The notes under the pieces: model-generated | The model's input: only the letters and a program-made list of their open reading frames with translations | What the model was told of the DNA's origin: nothing | The model's database searches: none | Assembly (NCBI GenBank): GCA_002689655.1 | Contig: NZHC01000053.1 | Span: 1 to 40,325 of the forward strand | Origin: Rhodopirellula sp. | GTDB lineage: Bacteria; Planctomycetota; Planctomycetia; Pirellulales; Pirellulaceae | Length of the DNA: 40,325 nucleotides | Reading direction: 5' to 3' | Translations under genes and position numbers: made by a program | Shown here: positions 1 to 10,100 of the stretch, piece after piece | Layout of the letters: each line of letters starts with the position of its first letter | Position numbering within the stretch: position 1 is the stretch's first letter

Positions 1-621
1 TGCTACAACTGCCACATGCCTCACACCAGCTATGGCCTCATGAAGGCAAATCGAAGCCACCAGTTGTTTTCACCTGACGTGGGCAAGGACAAGGCTGCTG
101 GACGCCCCAACGCATGCAACCTCTGCCATCTGAACCAAACGTTGGACTGGACAGCCAATCATTTGGATTCATGGTACGGAATTGAAAAGCCAGAATTGAA
201 CCAGAAGGACTCAACCCTCGCATCGGGGGTGAATTGGGCATTACGTGGGGACGCTGGAACCCGTGCACTCGTCGCATGGCACATGGGCTGGCAACCCGCC
301 ATTGATGCGTCCACGTCTGAATGGATGGCAAGATATCTGGCACACTTACTGGCAGACCCCTATGACGTGGTTCGTTACATCGCAGGCAAGTCATTGAGAG
401 CAATCGAGGGATTCGGTGACCTCAAATATGACTACGTCGCGGACATTGCTGACCGCCTGTCGGCACAGGCGAATGCGATCAAACGATGGAAGGAAAGATC
501 AGCAACCCATGCGTCACCCGGCGACAGCGTGTTGATCGACCCCAACGGCAACCTGCTACTGCAGCAATTCCGCGAACTGGCCTCACAACGTGACGACAAG
601 CCCATGTTCTTGAATGAATAG
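1..621 (+). CDS. Heme (CxxCH) protein with HEAT-like C-terminus, 5' truncated
   Basis: The reading frame is open from the first base, so the gene starts upstream and only its last 206 codons are here. Two c-type heme motifs are visible: CYNCH at 1-15 and CNLCH at 115-129, the second preceded by GRPNA. Such paired motifs are typical of multiheme or doubled-CXXCH cytochromes, which are exported and assembled outside the cytoplasm. The C-terminal half has alpha-helical, HEAT-like text (DPYDVVRYIAGKSLRAI), as in the large planctomycete heme proteins that combine a cytochrome part with repeats. A role in periplasmic electron transfer is inferred. The partner and the number of hemes cannot be judged from the fragment. 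It ends with TAG and no clear terminator follows. Confidence 0.8.
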   Translation, partial: CYNCHMPHTSYGLMKANRSHQLFSPDVGKDKAAGRPNACNLCHLNQTLDWTANHLDSWYGIEKPELNQKDSTLASGVNWALRGDAGTRALVAWHMGWQPAIDASTSEWMARYLAHLLADPYDVVRYIAGKSLRAIEGFGDLKYDYVADIADRLSAQANAIKRWKERSATHASPGDSVLIDPNGNLLLQQFRELASQRDDKPMFLNE

Positions 622-1425
622 TGAGGTGAATCACGTAGCGAGTGTGTTTGGCCTTCGTGCGAGACCGCTAACCCACAGCAAAGATTATCGTTTCGTCGCC
701 GATTTAGCAGCCTATCAAACCGTCTGGGGGAACAAGGGACCCGCAAGGCCGCGGGTTCACATCTGTCCGTGACACATTCTGCGGACACCATACCTGACCT
801 GGCGTGTGCCTTACCTTCATGGCCCATGGGTTGACCTCCGTCATCCATACCAACTTGCCCTGGAGGGATAAAAAAACACTTACCCAGATAATCATTCCGG
901 TCGCCACCTTGATCAGAAAACCCGGTGAAGTCACCCAGCCTTATTCACGACGGGGCCCAATGTACTTCCGATTGCTGATCTGCGGAATTGTGCGGTGAAA
1001 CCAAAGAACCAATCTCTCCACGACCAGCCTTGATCGTATGCTCAACGATCAGTCCATCGCTTATCTTGTCACGCAGCCTTAGCATTGCTTTCTCATTGTT
1101 CAGCGAATTGAGCTGTGCCTGGTGCTTAATTGCCATGTACACAACCAATACGAATCTTTTGAATTCGCTCTGCAGTCAGCTTGAAGATAACTGACCCGAG
1201 CTTACCTACCGGGAATGTGTTCTCGATGAACGACCAACCAATGAGGTGCTTCATAACTCAGTGTCAGCGCAGGCTTTGCTACAGAGGCAAGTGAGTCGCA
1301 AAACAACAACCCAGCGAGTAGCGGAAACAGACAGAAATGACCCAACGGAGCATTCATAACACAACGTCAGATTTCTGGAATGCAATGCGAGAGAGCACCG
1401 CGACACGACCTGCAACTCAGGGCTT
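622..1425. other. Gene-poor spacer, possible decayed gene on minus strand
   Basis: No convincing gene is seen in about 800 bases. On the minus strand a short frame (1254 down to 1126; starts MKHLIGWSF) is followed in another frame by a second short stretch (1148 down to 945; contains AIKHQAQLNSLNNEK). Together they could be a frameshifted remnant of one small gene, but there is no good ribosome site and no family is recognised. A third minus frame (934-704) has one hydrophobic stretch. No hairpin with a T-tract was found. Confidence 0.3.
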
Positions 1426-2817
1426 TCATTGATTCGTCATGTCGTGATGATCGTGAACAGCCTTGATTATATTTGCTTCGGATTCCGGGTGCCAAAGCCC
1501 AGGCAATCCGTAGTAGACGTTGGATCCTCCCCCCTCATACCCGCCTTCAGCCAACACACGCCGCGACGGAATATAAGCCATCACATCATTGGCGTACCCA
1601 GCAACCCAAGTCCGCGTCCCATTGAATTCGTTCTTCAAACGCAGAGCATAATCAACCACAACTTCTCCACCGAGGTGAACAAAGTCGATCTCATTGCCAA
1701 GCTTCCAAACGGCGATCGGGTAGGGGTACCTGCTGGGTATAGCTCCACCATTGAGCATGTATTTCTGTAACATCTTGGCTCTTGAAGCTTCATAGCGGTT
1801 CGTCGACTTAACGGTCTGATTCAGTTGTTCCTGATCAGGAACGCCCTGCAGTTCGAGTGGGATTTCGACATACTTCGAACTGAGTTCCGGTTTAACAAAC
1901 GCCATCGGAGAAACCAGCACATCCTTCACCGCTCCCGCCAACTCAGCTCCATACTTCTGAGCCAACTCAAGTTTGCGTCTTGGCAGGGGATTCTGATCAG
2001 CACCACAACCCGCCCAGAACATTGCAGTGCATTCTCGATACGATTTTTCCAACTCGGCTTGAGCATATCCAGGATAGTCGCCATCCCACTGAGCGGAAGC
2101 AAGGGTTGTTGCATGGCATGCATAACCAAACACGATTGCAAAGAGCTTACCAGACAGATCACGTACACTTAGAACTGGAACATCATGGTCGACCGGTCCG
2201 ACCAAAGTCCCAGTCGCCCTCTTTTCTTCGACCACATCGTAGGGCTTGTTTTCCCGCCGATTCACTGCGAATGTCGCTTTACCACTTCCCCACTGAATGC
2301 GACTCGGTCGACTTCCCTTGACAGCCATCCCAACCGCAGACTCAACCTCATCAATCAGGCGGTCTGCATACGCCACAATTTTCTCTTGCTGAGAAGCATC
2401 TGCCAGCATGAAGTGCATCGGGGCAAGATTCAGACCGACAACCGGGCCCGAATGGGTATGACTGGTGAAGATCGCAATTTGATTACGCTCCATACCGAAG
2501 GACTCTTTGAGTCGCTGGCAAACACGTTGCGACAGGGCACGACCGATGCCCACAAGGTCCAAGGAAATCAGAACACCGCGATTTCCTTGCTGGTCTTCCA
2601 GAAACAGCGTCTTGGCCCACAAGTCCACATTTTTTTGCGTTGCGGGAGTAGTGCGAGATGCGTAGCCCGCCATCATCAAAGGTTCCTTCGGCGTAATGCG
2701 AACCCGACCTGTACCGGCCAACCAGTGCTCTTGCCCGGAAACAAGACAGACGTCCATGAGCAGCAGGATTGCCATGATCCCAAATGACCGTGTCCCAAAA
2801 CCTCTGAAGCTCAACAT
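1426..2817 (-). CDS. Neutral/alkaline ceramidase-like exported hydrolase
   Basis: A 463-residue protein resembling the N-terminal catalytic part of neutral/alkaline non-lysosomal ceramidases, common in planctomycetes next to degradative genes. A hydrophobic signal segment (GIMAILLLMDVCLVSGQ) is followed by the typical opening GTGRVRITP and GYASRT. Likely zinc-ligand or catalytic text is FTSHTHSGPVVG and, later, GYACHATTLAS. The start was put at the ATG at 2817 because AGGAG lies 7 bases before it; the frame is open upstream to a GTG at 2904 but that stretch has no signal-peptide character. Ceramide as the real substrate is not shown: most bacterial members are uncharacterised and may cleave other amides or esters. 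It is on its own, with no close same-strand neighbour. Confidence 0.85.
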   Translation of the reverse strand: MLSFRGFGTRSFGIMAILLLMDVCLVSGQEHWLAGTGRVRITPKEPLMMAGYASRTTPATQKNVDLWAKTLFLEDQQGNRGVLISLDLVGIGRALSQRVCQRLKESFGMERNQIAIFTSHTHSGPVVGLNLAPMHFMLADASQQEKIVAYADRLIDEVESAVGMAVKGSRPSRIQWGSGKATFAVNRRENKPYDVVEEKRATGTLVGPVDHDVPVLSVRDLSGKLFAIVFGYACHATTLASAQWDGDYPGYAQAELEKSYRECTAMFWAGCGADQNPLPRRKLELAQKYGAELAGAVKDVLVSPMAFVKPELSSKYVEIPLELQGVPDQEQLNQTVKSTNRYEASRAKMLQKYMLNGGAIPSRYPYPIAVWKLGNEIDFVHLGGEVVVDYALRLKNEFNGTRTWVAGYANDVMAYIPSRRVLAEGGYEGGGSNVYYGLPGLWHPESEANIIKAVHDHHDMTNQ

Positions 2818-3136
2818 GTAAAGACTCCTGCCGTTCTGACCATCAACACTCGAACCACTAGAACGCAACACTTTCGCAGCGGGTGATTCTAACACCCCGG
2901 TCACTTGGTGTGAGTGAATTATGATTCGCTAATCGGTATTCAATACGTTTGAAGCATCACACAAACGCTGGCAACATTCGAAAACCAGAACTTGAAGTGA
3001 TGCAATCAGGCCTCGCCCCATTCAGCCTCGTATTACCAAGCCCTGCTCGAATGGTGTTTTTACAAAAACAAACAACACACCATGCTAAGTTATAGAGATC
3101 AAGCCAAACACGAACTTCCTGATGGGGTGAGTACCG
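2818..3136. promoter_or_regulatory. Divergent intergenic region
   Basis: About 320 bases between the start of the ceramidase-like gene (minus) and the start of the small hypothetical gene (plus). It must carry both promoters. The ribosome site AGGAG of the minus gene is at 2825-2829. No operator-like repeat is evident. Confidence 0.4.
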
Positions 3137-3748
3137 ATGATGCCGCCGAATTGCTGCCTCTGTGACAACGGAATCGAAACAGGACATCAGTGCGAACTGG
3201 TCTGTTTTTCCAAAACGGAAAGAGATCGACAGTGGCATGCGATGGCAGCGTCCGAAAAGGACTTCACTGGCCATCCCCCTGATTGCGATTGGTTTTGCGA
3301 TATCCACGTGGAAACGGCGAAAACCCTAAGCCACAATGACCTCCCAACGGCTTTGCATCAGCTGCGGCAAAATGAATTGTGGCAACTCATATACATTGAT
3401 CTCTTTGATCGTGACACACCTCCAAGTGTCCAGAGCAGTGGCATTGGTTTCGAAAGTGGCTTCGAGAATTTTTGGGATCAGATTTTGGCCACCACCGAAG
3501 CAGATGGCAGACGCTACCCTTCGGATTACCGCCTATCTTTCCAGAGCAATCACGCAGATTATTCGGTCCCACGTGATTGTTCAGAACTGACCCTGATCAA
3601 GCAAAGCGTGCCCAACGAAGAAAAAGCTGCACAAACGGTCAGAAGACTTGCCGTTGGACAAGCCGCACGGATGCGAAAAGGTGGTCTGGCAGACGTTAAA
3701 AAATATCTAACCGACCACTGCAAACAACTTTCGCGAACGCAGACGTAA
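3137..3748 (+). CDS. Hypothetical protein with N-terminal cysteine cluster
   Basis: A 203-residue protein of no family I recognise. It opens with a Cys-rich stretch, CCLCDNGIETGHQCELVCF, which could bind a metal in a zinc-ribbon or treble-clef manner, and has further Cys-Asp and Cys-His pairs (PPDCDWFCDIH). The rest is soluble and mixed charged, ending in a basic helix-like part (VRRLAVGQAARMRKGGLADVKKYL). No signal peptide or membrane segment is seen. The start is ATG at 3137 (a second ATG follows directly), with GGGGTGAG a few bases upstream. It stands alone between two minus-strand genes, so context gives no function. Confidence 0.65.
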   Translation: MMPPNCCLCDNGIETGHQCELVCFSKTERDRQWHAMAASEKDFTGHPPDCDWFCDIHVETAKTLSHNDLPTALHQLRQNELWQLIYIDLFDRDTPPSVQSSGIGFESGFENFWDQILATTEADGRRYPSDYRLSFQSNHADYSVPRDCSELTLIKQSVPNEEKAAQTVRRLAVGQAARMRKGGLADVKKYLTDHCKQLSRTQT

Positions 3749-4100
3749 GCTGGCGAAAGTTTCGCAGTTCCAGAGTTGCCAACGATGCGTGCCATTTCAA
3801 GACACACCCTCATGCTCGGTTAGGTTTCTTCGTTTTTCCAGAAATTGTTCAAAGCGAGTTCGTGTTACGGAGCAAGAATCATCGACTTCTGTCTTTGACA
3901 CCGCAGTTCGACCAGTTGGTTTTACGCTCAGTGATTCTTATTTTGGTTTCGTCTCATTAAACGAAACTGCGGGCTGGCCAATAAAAGGACCTGTCCGACT
4001 GAAACAGAACATGGAATCTGTATTGCAACATCGCTAGCCCTCAATGGCAGGTACAAAACACCCCAAACTCAAATAAACCACTATGATTGTCTTCCGCATA
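3749..4100. other. Spacer between convergent genes, weak hairpin
   Basis: About 350 bases between the hypothetical gene and the 3' end of the giant gene. The only structure noticed is a short inverted repeat, GTTTCGT at 3946-3952 and ACGAAAC at 3961-3967, with an 8-base loop and no T-tract. It might help to end transcription from either side, but this is weak. Short frames here look random. Confidence 0.3.
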
Positions 4101-7100
4101 TCAGACGGCTGTTTCTCTACGGCCCATGGACCAAACAGACACAGCAGCCAAGCCAACCAGCAACATGATGACGAGAGTCGACTTCAGCAACGGTAATCGC
4201 AACCGAGACTCAAAGTCCAGTTCAAGTTCCAGAGGAGCATTCTCCGCGACCTGCACACTCCGGCGGAAGGTATAAACGTGCCCCTCTTCAGGAAGACTGA
4301 TAACAATTGCCTGCGGTGCGGGTTCGGTCGTTCTTTGATGCTGAACCAATCGTCCCGCAATACGCTGCAAGGTCGCGTTATCCTCGCTTGAATTACCACG
4401 CAGCAATTGGCTCAATTCCTGCGGCTGGTAATTCAACTGATCCTGTTGCAGGATGGGATTCTCTGCCGCCGCTTGCCGCATTTGCTGGTTGTCATCTACT
4501 GCAATTTCTTCCCGATCATTGTCCAAGAAAAGTCTTTGCCGACGGGTATTGAGCCCAACAATTGCCTGCTGTGTTTGCAGATTTTCAAGTTGAACCCTGG
4601 CATCTTCATTGGATGCGGCGTCGAGTCCATACTGATTAGCGACGCTATTGAGAGCCCAGTTCGCTTTTGTTTGTTCTCCATTTTGAATGAGCTGATTCGC
4701 TTGCTGCAATGTGATCGCAGCTTGCTCAGCTTTCATCTGCCGAGAACGACTGGTTTTGGAAAGGTAGGATTGCACGTCATACTCAGCTTGGCTGGCACGT
4801 CCAACCAGTTCGAGATTGCCGTCGTTGTCCGTCAAGTCAAAACCTTTGGGCGCAATCACACTCCATTCAATATTTTCCAGCGGAACATTGAGTTGAGGAC
4901 TTTCCAGATTCAGGTTCCCCAGACTGCTGCCGGGAACGGTATAGATAAACCGGACATTCGCAGTTCGGTCGTCCATGCCGGGGAGAATGTAAAACTGCCA
5001 TGCATTTGTTTCGCCACCAACACGAATGGAGTTCACACTTTCACCGTTCACAAAAATGCTGAAGATTTCTCCTCCCTTTGGCAGGCCAACGCTCAGGCTA
5101 CTGCGCTGAATAACTTCCATGCTAACATCCACGGCCGTCAATTGATCTCCCTTGGGTGACAGCACAGTTAACAGAGTTCCACTCTTAACTCGCAACTTGA
5201 GTGCATCGGCCAGCGCGTGTCGTTCCACATCAACGTTCAGTGGTTCCGCAGACTTCTGAGCTCTTAGTGTTACAACAGGGGCATTCCGATTTTCGGAGTC
5301 ACGCAGTGAAGCAGGCACCGCGTTCCAGTCAATTTTCTGCCAACCTTGAGGCATGGAGTCGATATCGATCTCGAGGCGTCCTCCTGCACGAATAGCAAAA
5401 TAGAACGGTAATTGTCCTGCCTGTGGAAATCCAGCCAAACGCAGAACCTCGGCTTCTTCACTGAGATCGCCCCTGCGCTCGTATTCGATGCGAAAGTCAA
5501 CTGTCCCAAGCACCCTGCGTTTGAACTGCACTTCCCACAAATTCTTATCAGCATCGATTTTGACAAGATCACTGACCGTTTTGCCACTGGCTCGCAACGT
5601 TTTCACTTCATCTGCGTTGGTGATTGGAAGGACAATCTGCAAAGCACGAATGGATGCGTTCTGCACATTGAAACTTGCAATCAGCGCGGAACGGGTCTGT
5701 CCCTCTCGAAGGGTGATTTCCTGCAAGACATTGCCAGAAATACGCGGCTCAAGTTTCTCGATTCCCAGCACGAGTTTCCAATCTCGTTGCAACAGTCGAA
5801 ATGCCAGAGCTCCCACTGACTTTCCACCAATAGCTCGCGGGTCCGTTTCGGAAACATTCTGGCGTGACAGGGTTCTCAATCGAATTCCGGTCGTGGGTCG
5901 AACAACGAGTTCTCCTGTCTGACGTACACCTTCTTTCAGCTCAAAATGAGGTATTTCCCATTCCGACACATTCGTTGGCGTATTGCCAGCCAGTGTTAGA
6001 GCAAAACTTTGTGGACCGATCGTCTTGCCGTTGAGATGCAAGATAATTTGACGCTGCCCGTCTTCACTTAACTCCGCCCAGTGGTGTAGTGATGCTCCAC
6101 TGAGGGACTCAACCTCAAGCCCAGTTGGAAGTGGAAAACTTAATTGAAACAGGCCAGCTCGGGAAATTTCGGCTGAGAAATTGACCGCGAGCACCACACG
6201 TTCATCACCAAATGAGAGCACCTGATTACTGATCACCCTGACTTCGGAAGCCACCGGCGACACGCGCAAATCAACCTCGCCACCCTCTGCACCGTAGCGA
6301 TAGACACGATGCAATACAGCCTCGGGGTTCGTATTCAAACTGAAGTCAAAGTCACCGACATTTACGGTCGACATTTTCTCTGGCTTCAAGGTTTCTGGCT
6401 GCGCGTCTGGACCAAAGGCGATTGCGACCAGGCCCACTTCTCCGTCAGCCTCCTCAACGCTGAGTGGAGCAAGCTTGACATCGGCTGGCAGCGGGTCCAG
6501 ACCACGCTGGGTCTCGACTGTAATGTTGAAGGGCTTTGCCTGCGCAGGGGACACTTCAAGTGTCAGCCTACCTTCATCAGCATCAAACTGCCATGAGCCT
6601 ACAGGGCCCCCGACATCGCTGACAGTCAACCCTGTGGGGACGAGCACTGTCAATTCGCTTACCTGCCCTTGTGAGGCTCGAATATTGAGTTGATGCCTAC
6701 CATCAACAACACCAGGTCCCGGCAGAAACAAATTGGAGGCCTCAACAAAGAACCGTGTCTCTTCCATCGTGACATCACGGGCTCTGGGCTTAAGCATGAC
6801 TACCCCTTGCCCCGGACCCAACCATAACCGGTTTGTAGTTGCCGCCTGATCGTTCTCTGCAACCGATTCAATTTTGACAGCAGTGGAACAGACCACATCC
6901 CAGCCGGCTTCATCGTAGGTGAGTTCAATTTTTTGCACGGCTGCATCACCCGTGGGAACGGCAATTCCATCTTTTGGATTGACTGCTTCCACTTGAAATT
7001 CGAAGTTGGCATGGTAGGTCTGATCGGCTTTGGGTGTGGCAGCGCCGGCTTCCTCTACATTCGCCGTTTCGTTGTCGGGTTCCTTGGCTGGGATACTCAC

Positions 7101-10100
7101 CACGTAAACCAGTCCGAGTCCAGATAAAGTGGTCTTGGTGAGGCGTAGCCCTTCACCCTCGAAATTCGTCAAAACAGCAGGCGACTTCAAAACGAGGAAT
7201 CGATCTCCCGGTTTACCAGACAAAGTCATTTTTCCCTCAGCGATAAGTCGCTGATCCAGATGCGTCAACTGCCATGTTTGCTCAATGGAGTCAGCTGATC
7301 GCAGACTTGCCTGCGTCGCCGCCTGCTTGGTTGCTTGCTGAGCCTCTGGTTCATCCGCGATGCTCGACGAACACATCGAAGACAGCAACAATCCAAGCAT
7401 GACAATGGTCGCGGTCACTGGGCTTGGTCCACCATCTGTTTCTTCATCATCGGCTGAATCATCTAGAGCTTCCCACTCCTCTGAATCCTCTGGCTTCCCT
7501 GCCCTCTTTGCATGTACCAGTCGGGCTTTCGCTGACCGCAATGCATCCCAACCTGCGTGCAAAATTGGAAAAATGCAGATTACTGTCGCGAGCAGCCAGA
7601 AAAACCATGCAGCACTGTCCCGCTGCATCAACACTGCGACAAAGACGAGAAATGCGGAACCTACCCGCAATGGCATTCGGTACTCTTCAAATCTACTCAT
7701 CCATGAAGAGACGAAACCAGCAAGGCTGATGACAAAAACGATGCCCCCAAATGTTGAGAAATTGACTTGCCAAGTTGGGATATTGTGCACATCAAGTTTT
7801 ACAACATCACCTGCTGACAGGATTGGCAGGCTGAGTATCAGGGGAACAACTTCTCCGGTCTGGGTCGATGCATAAGATGCTGAATTCAAAGCGTAGTAAA
7901 GTGCTGCAACCAGAGGAAGCAAACAAAGATGTCGCCACTCAGCGTCAGCGTTTCGAATTACCAAGCCCACAACAATGAGAAACATGATCACGAGGAGTGA
8001 TGATGTACCCCGCCGAGCTAACCAGTCAAAACCAGATGGTCTTAAAACTGGCACGGGTGGCTTGACCGTCCCCCCAGTCGGCACCAACACTCGCTGATCA
8101 TCTGCCTGAACACTCCACTCAGTCTTCAGCACAGGCGCGAACACGATGGGTAACATCAACTGTGGTCGCGATTCACTCACGGCGGGTTTCCCCAGACGCA
8201 ATCGCACCTGAACAGGGATACTGGGATCAATTCCGCCAGGCAGGGGTATTAGAGTTTCATTACCTGATCGCCTCGCGGTGACGGGCAGAAATGGAGACTC
8301 GGTTGCTCCGGCATTCTTATCATCACGATACCGCACCGAGACTTCCCACAACCGCACGGGCTTATCAGGAATCTGTATCCTGAGAGTCCGTTCCCCACGA
8401 GACTTGACATAATACAGCACTTCTGTGACCAATTCTCCATCCCGAGAAACACGACTTTCTGCCTCAGAAAACTCGACCACCTGACTGACCGTGGTTCCAG
8501 GCTGAAACCACTTGACCTTCAGATCGAGATTGAAGGGCCGTTCAGTGTACTGCCATGTCCCCAGCGGGGGTGCGGTACTCAAAAGCCTGAATTCTGCCGG
8601 CAATTCAAGCGGATCAAGCACAAGCATTCCATCGGAAATCGCGACAGTCTCACTTTCGACCTGCATGGGACTGACAATTTGAATGTAGCCGCGTTCTCCC
8701 TGAACCCCCAACGGCGCAACCTGGCCTGGAGAAAACGACCCTTCCAAATCACGTGGCTTTTCCTCGAATGTGACCAACAGGGTGTATGGTCCCATTACTG
8801 GTTGGTGGAGCGACACGACTAACGTGTCACCTTCGCGACGTGAATCCTGCACATTCTGTCCATCGACCACTTCGTTCTTCAGATTCTCGGGAAGTGTGAT
8901 CCGCAACTCCGAAACAGGTGCTCCGGTAATAAAGTAGTTAATCAAGGCACTTCCATAAATGGTTTCTTGACTCAGGGAGTAGAGGTGAAACACGTCACTT
9001 TGAACGCTGCGATCGAGAAGTTCGATTTTCATCGTGGCCGACCAATCTGGCTCACGGATCCTGAACGCCTGCTGCAAATTGGCGGTTGGTTTTGGAAAAT
9101 AAGAGAGTGGCTTTTCGACAAGTAACTCAGTTGCTTCTATCGCAATTCGGAAACCCGGAGCTCCAATGATGCCAATGTCACCTCGAACCGCTTTGGCTTC
9201 CGGATGTTCGATTCGAGGCAATCCCCAATCACCAGCAGTAGCGGGTTCACTTTTTTCAAGGTGCAGACTGATCAGCTGACGACCGGAAACATCCTTTGCG
9301 AAAATAGTCTTCAAATTACGGAGCCCATCCGCCACCTCACTCGCAGTGAGATAATCCGCGACACTTGCTCCCGTCACGGAGACCACGGAGTAATCCGAGG
9401 GGATACTGAAATTCCATTCGCGGATCGGAGCCTCGCGAATATCAAGTTCAATGTCGGCCCGAATCACACGATCCGTCTCAGCCAACTGATACAGCAGCAA
9501 TTCAGACACACTCACTTCGGGCTGAATTCGGTCAGCAACGACAGTAAAGGCGTGTGATGCTGCCGGGAATCGATACACATATACCTGCCGAGTCTGAAAT
9601 GCTTTGCCGGGGAACTGTTCTGGGGACAACTGCGTCAGGCCCGAAAGTGCCGTGGGTTCCAGCCGCACGGAACCAAGATTTGCCAGTCTCAGAAATCCGG
9701 AGTGGCGAATCGTACCGATCGGCTCCAGACGCAAACCCTCAATTCGCACAGGGAACGCCCCCAATGGAGTTTGGCTACGTATACTCACTTGAGCTGTATC
9801 CGTGATCGGCTGACTGAGCGTCACATCCAATCGCCGCTGGCCATCTTTTTCGCTCACCTTCCAAGCCACGATATTGTCTCCCTTCACATCAAGGATCTCA
9901 CCAGGGCCGCTCAGACTCATGCCCAACGCTCCCAATGCTCCCTGCAGAACTTGATAACTCAGCAGATGATCCTGTCGCAGCAATCCCGATCCAACTCGTG
10001 CCTCGATGACACCGGTTGTCGTAAAAAAAAGTTTGCCTTCTCCTGCTGTGCGTTTCGGCTTCCATTTCAAATGGACTCGCCCACTGGCCGGAAGAAATCC

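Noticed and set aside
945-1254. Short minus-strand genes in the 622-1425 spacer
   Set aside because: Two short frames could be one frameshifted gene, but there is no ribosome site, no recognised family and no conserved motif to support it.
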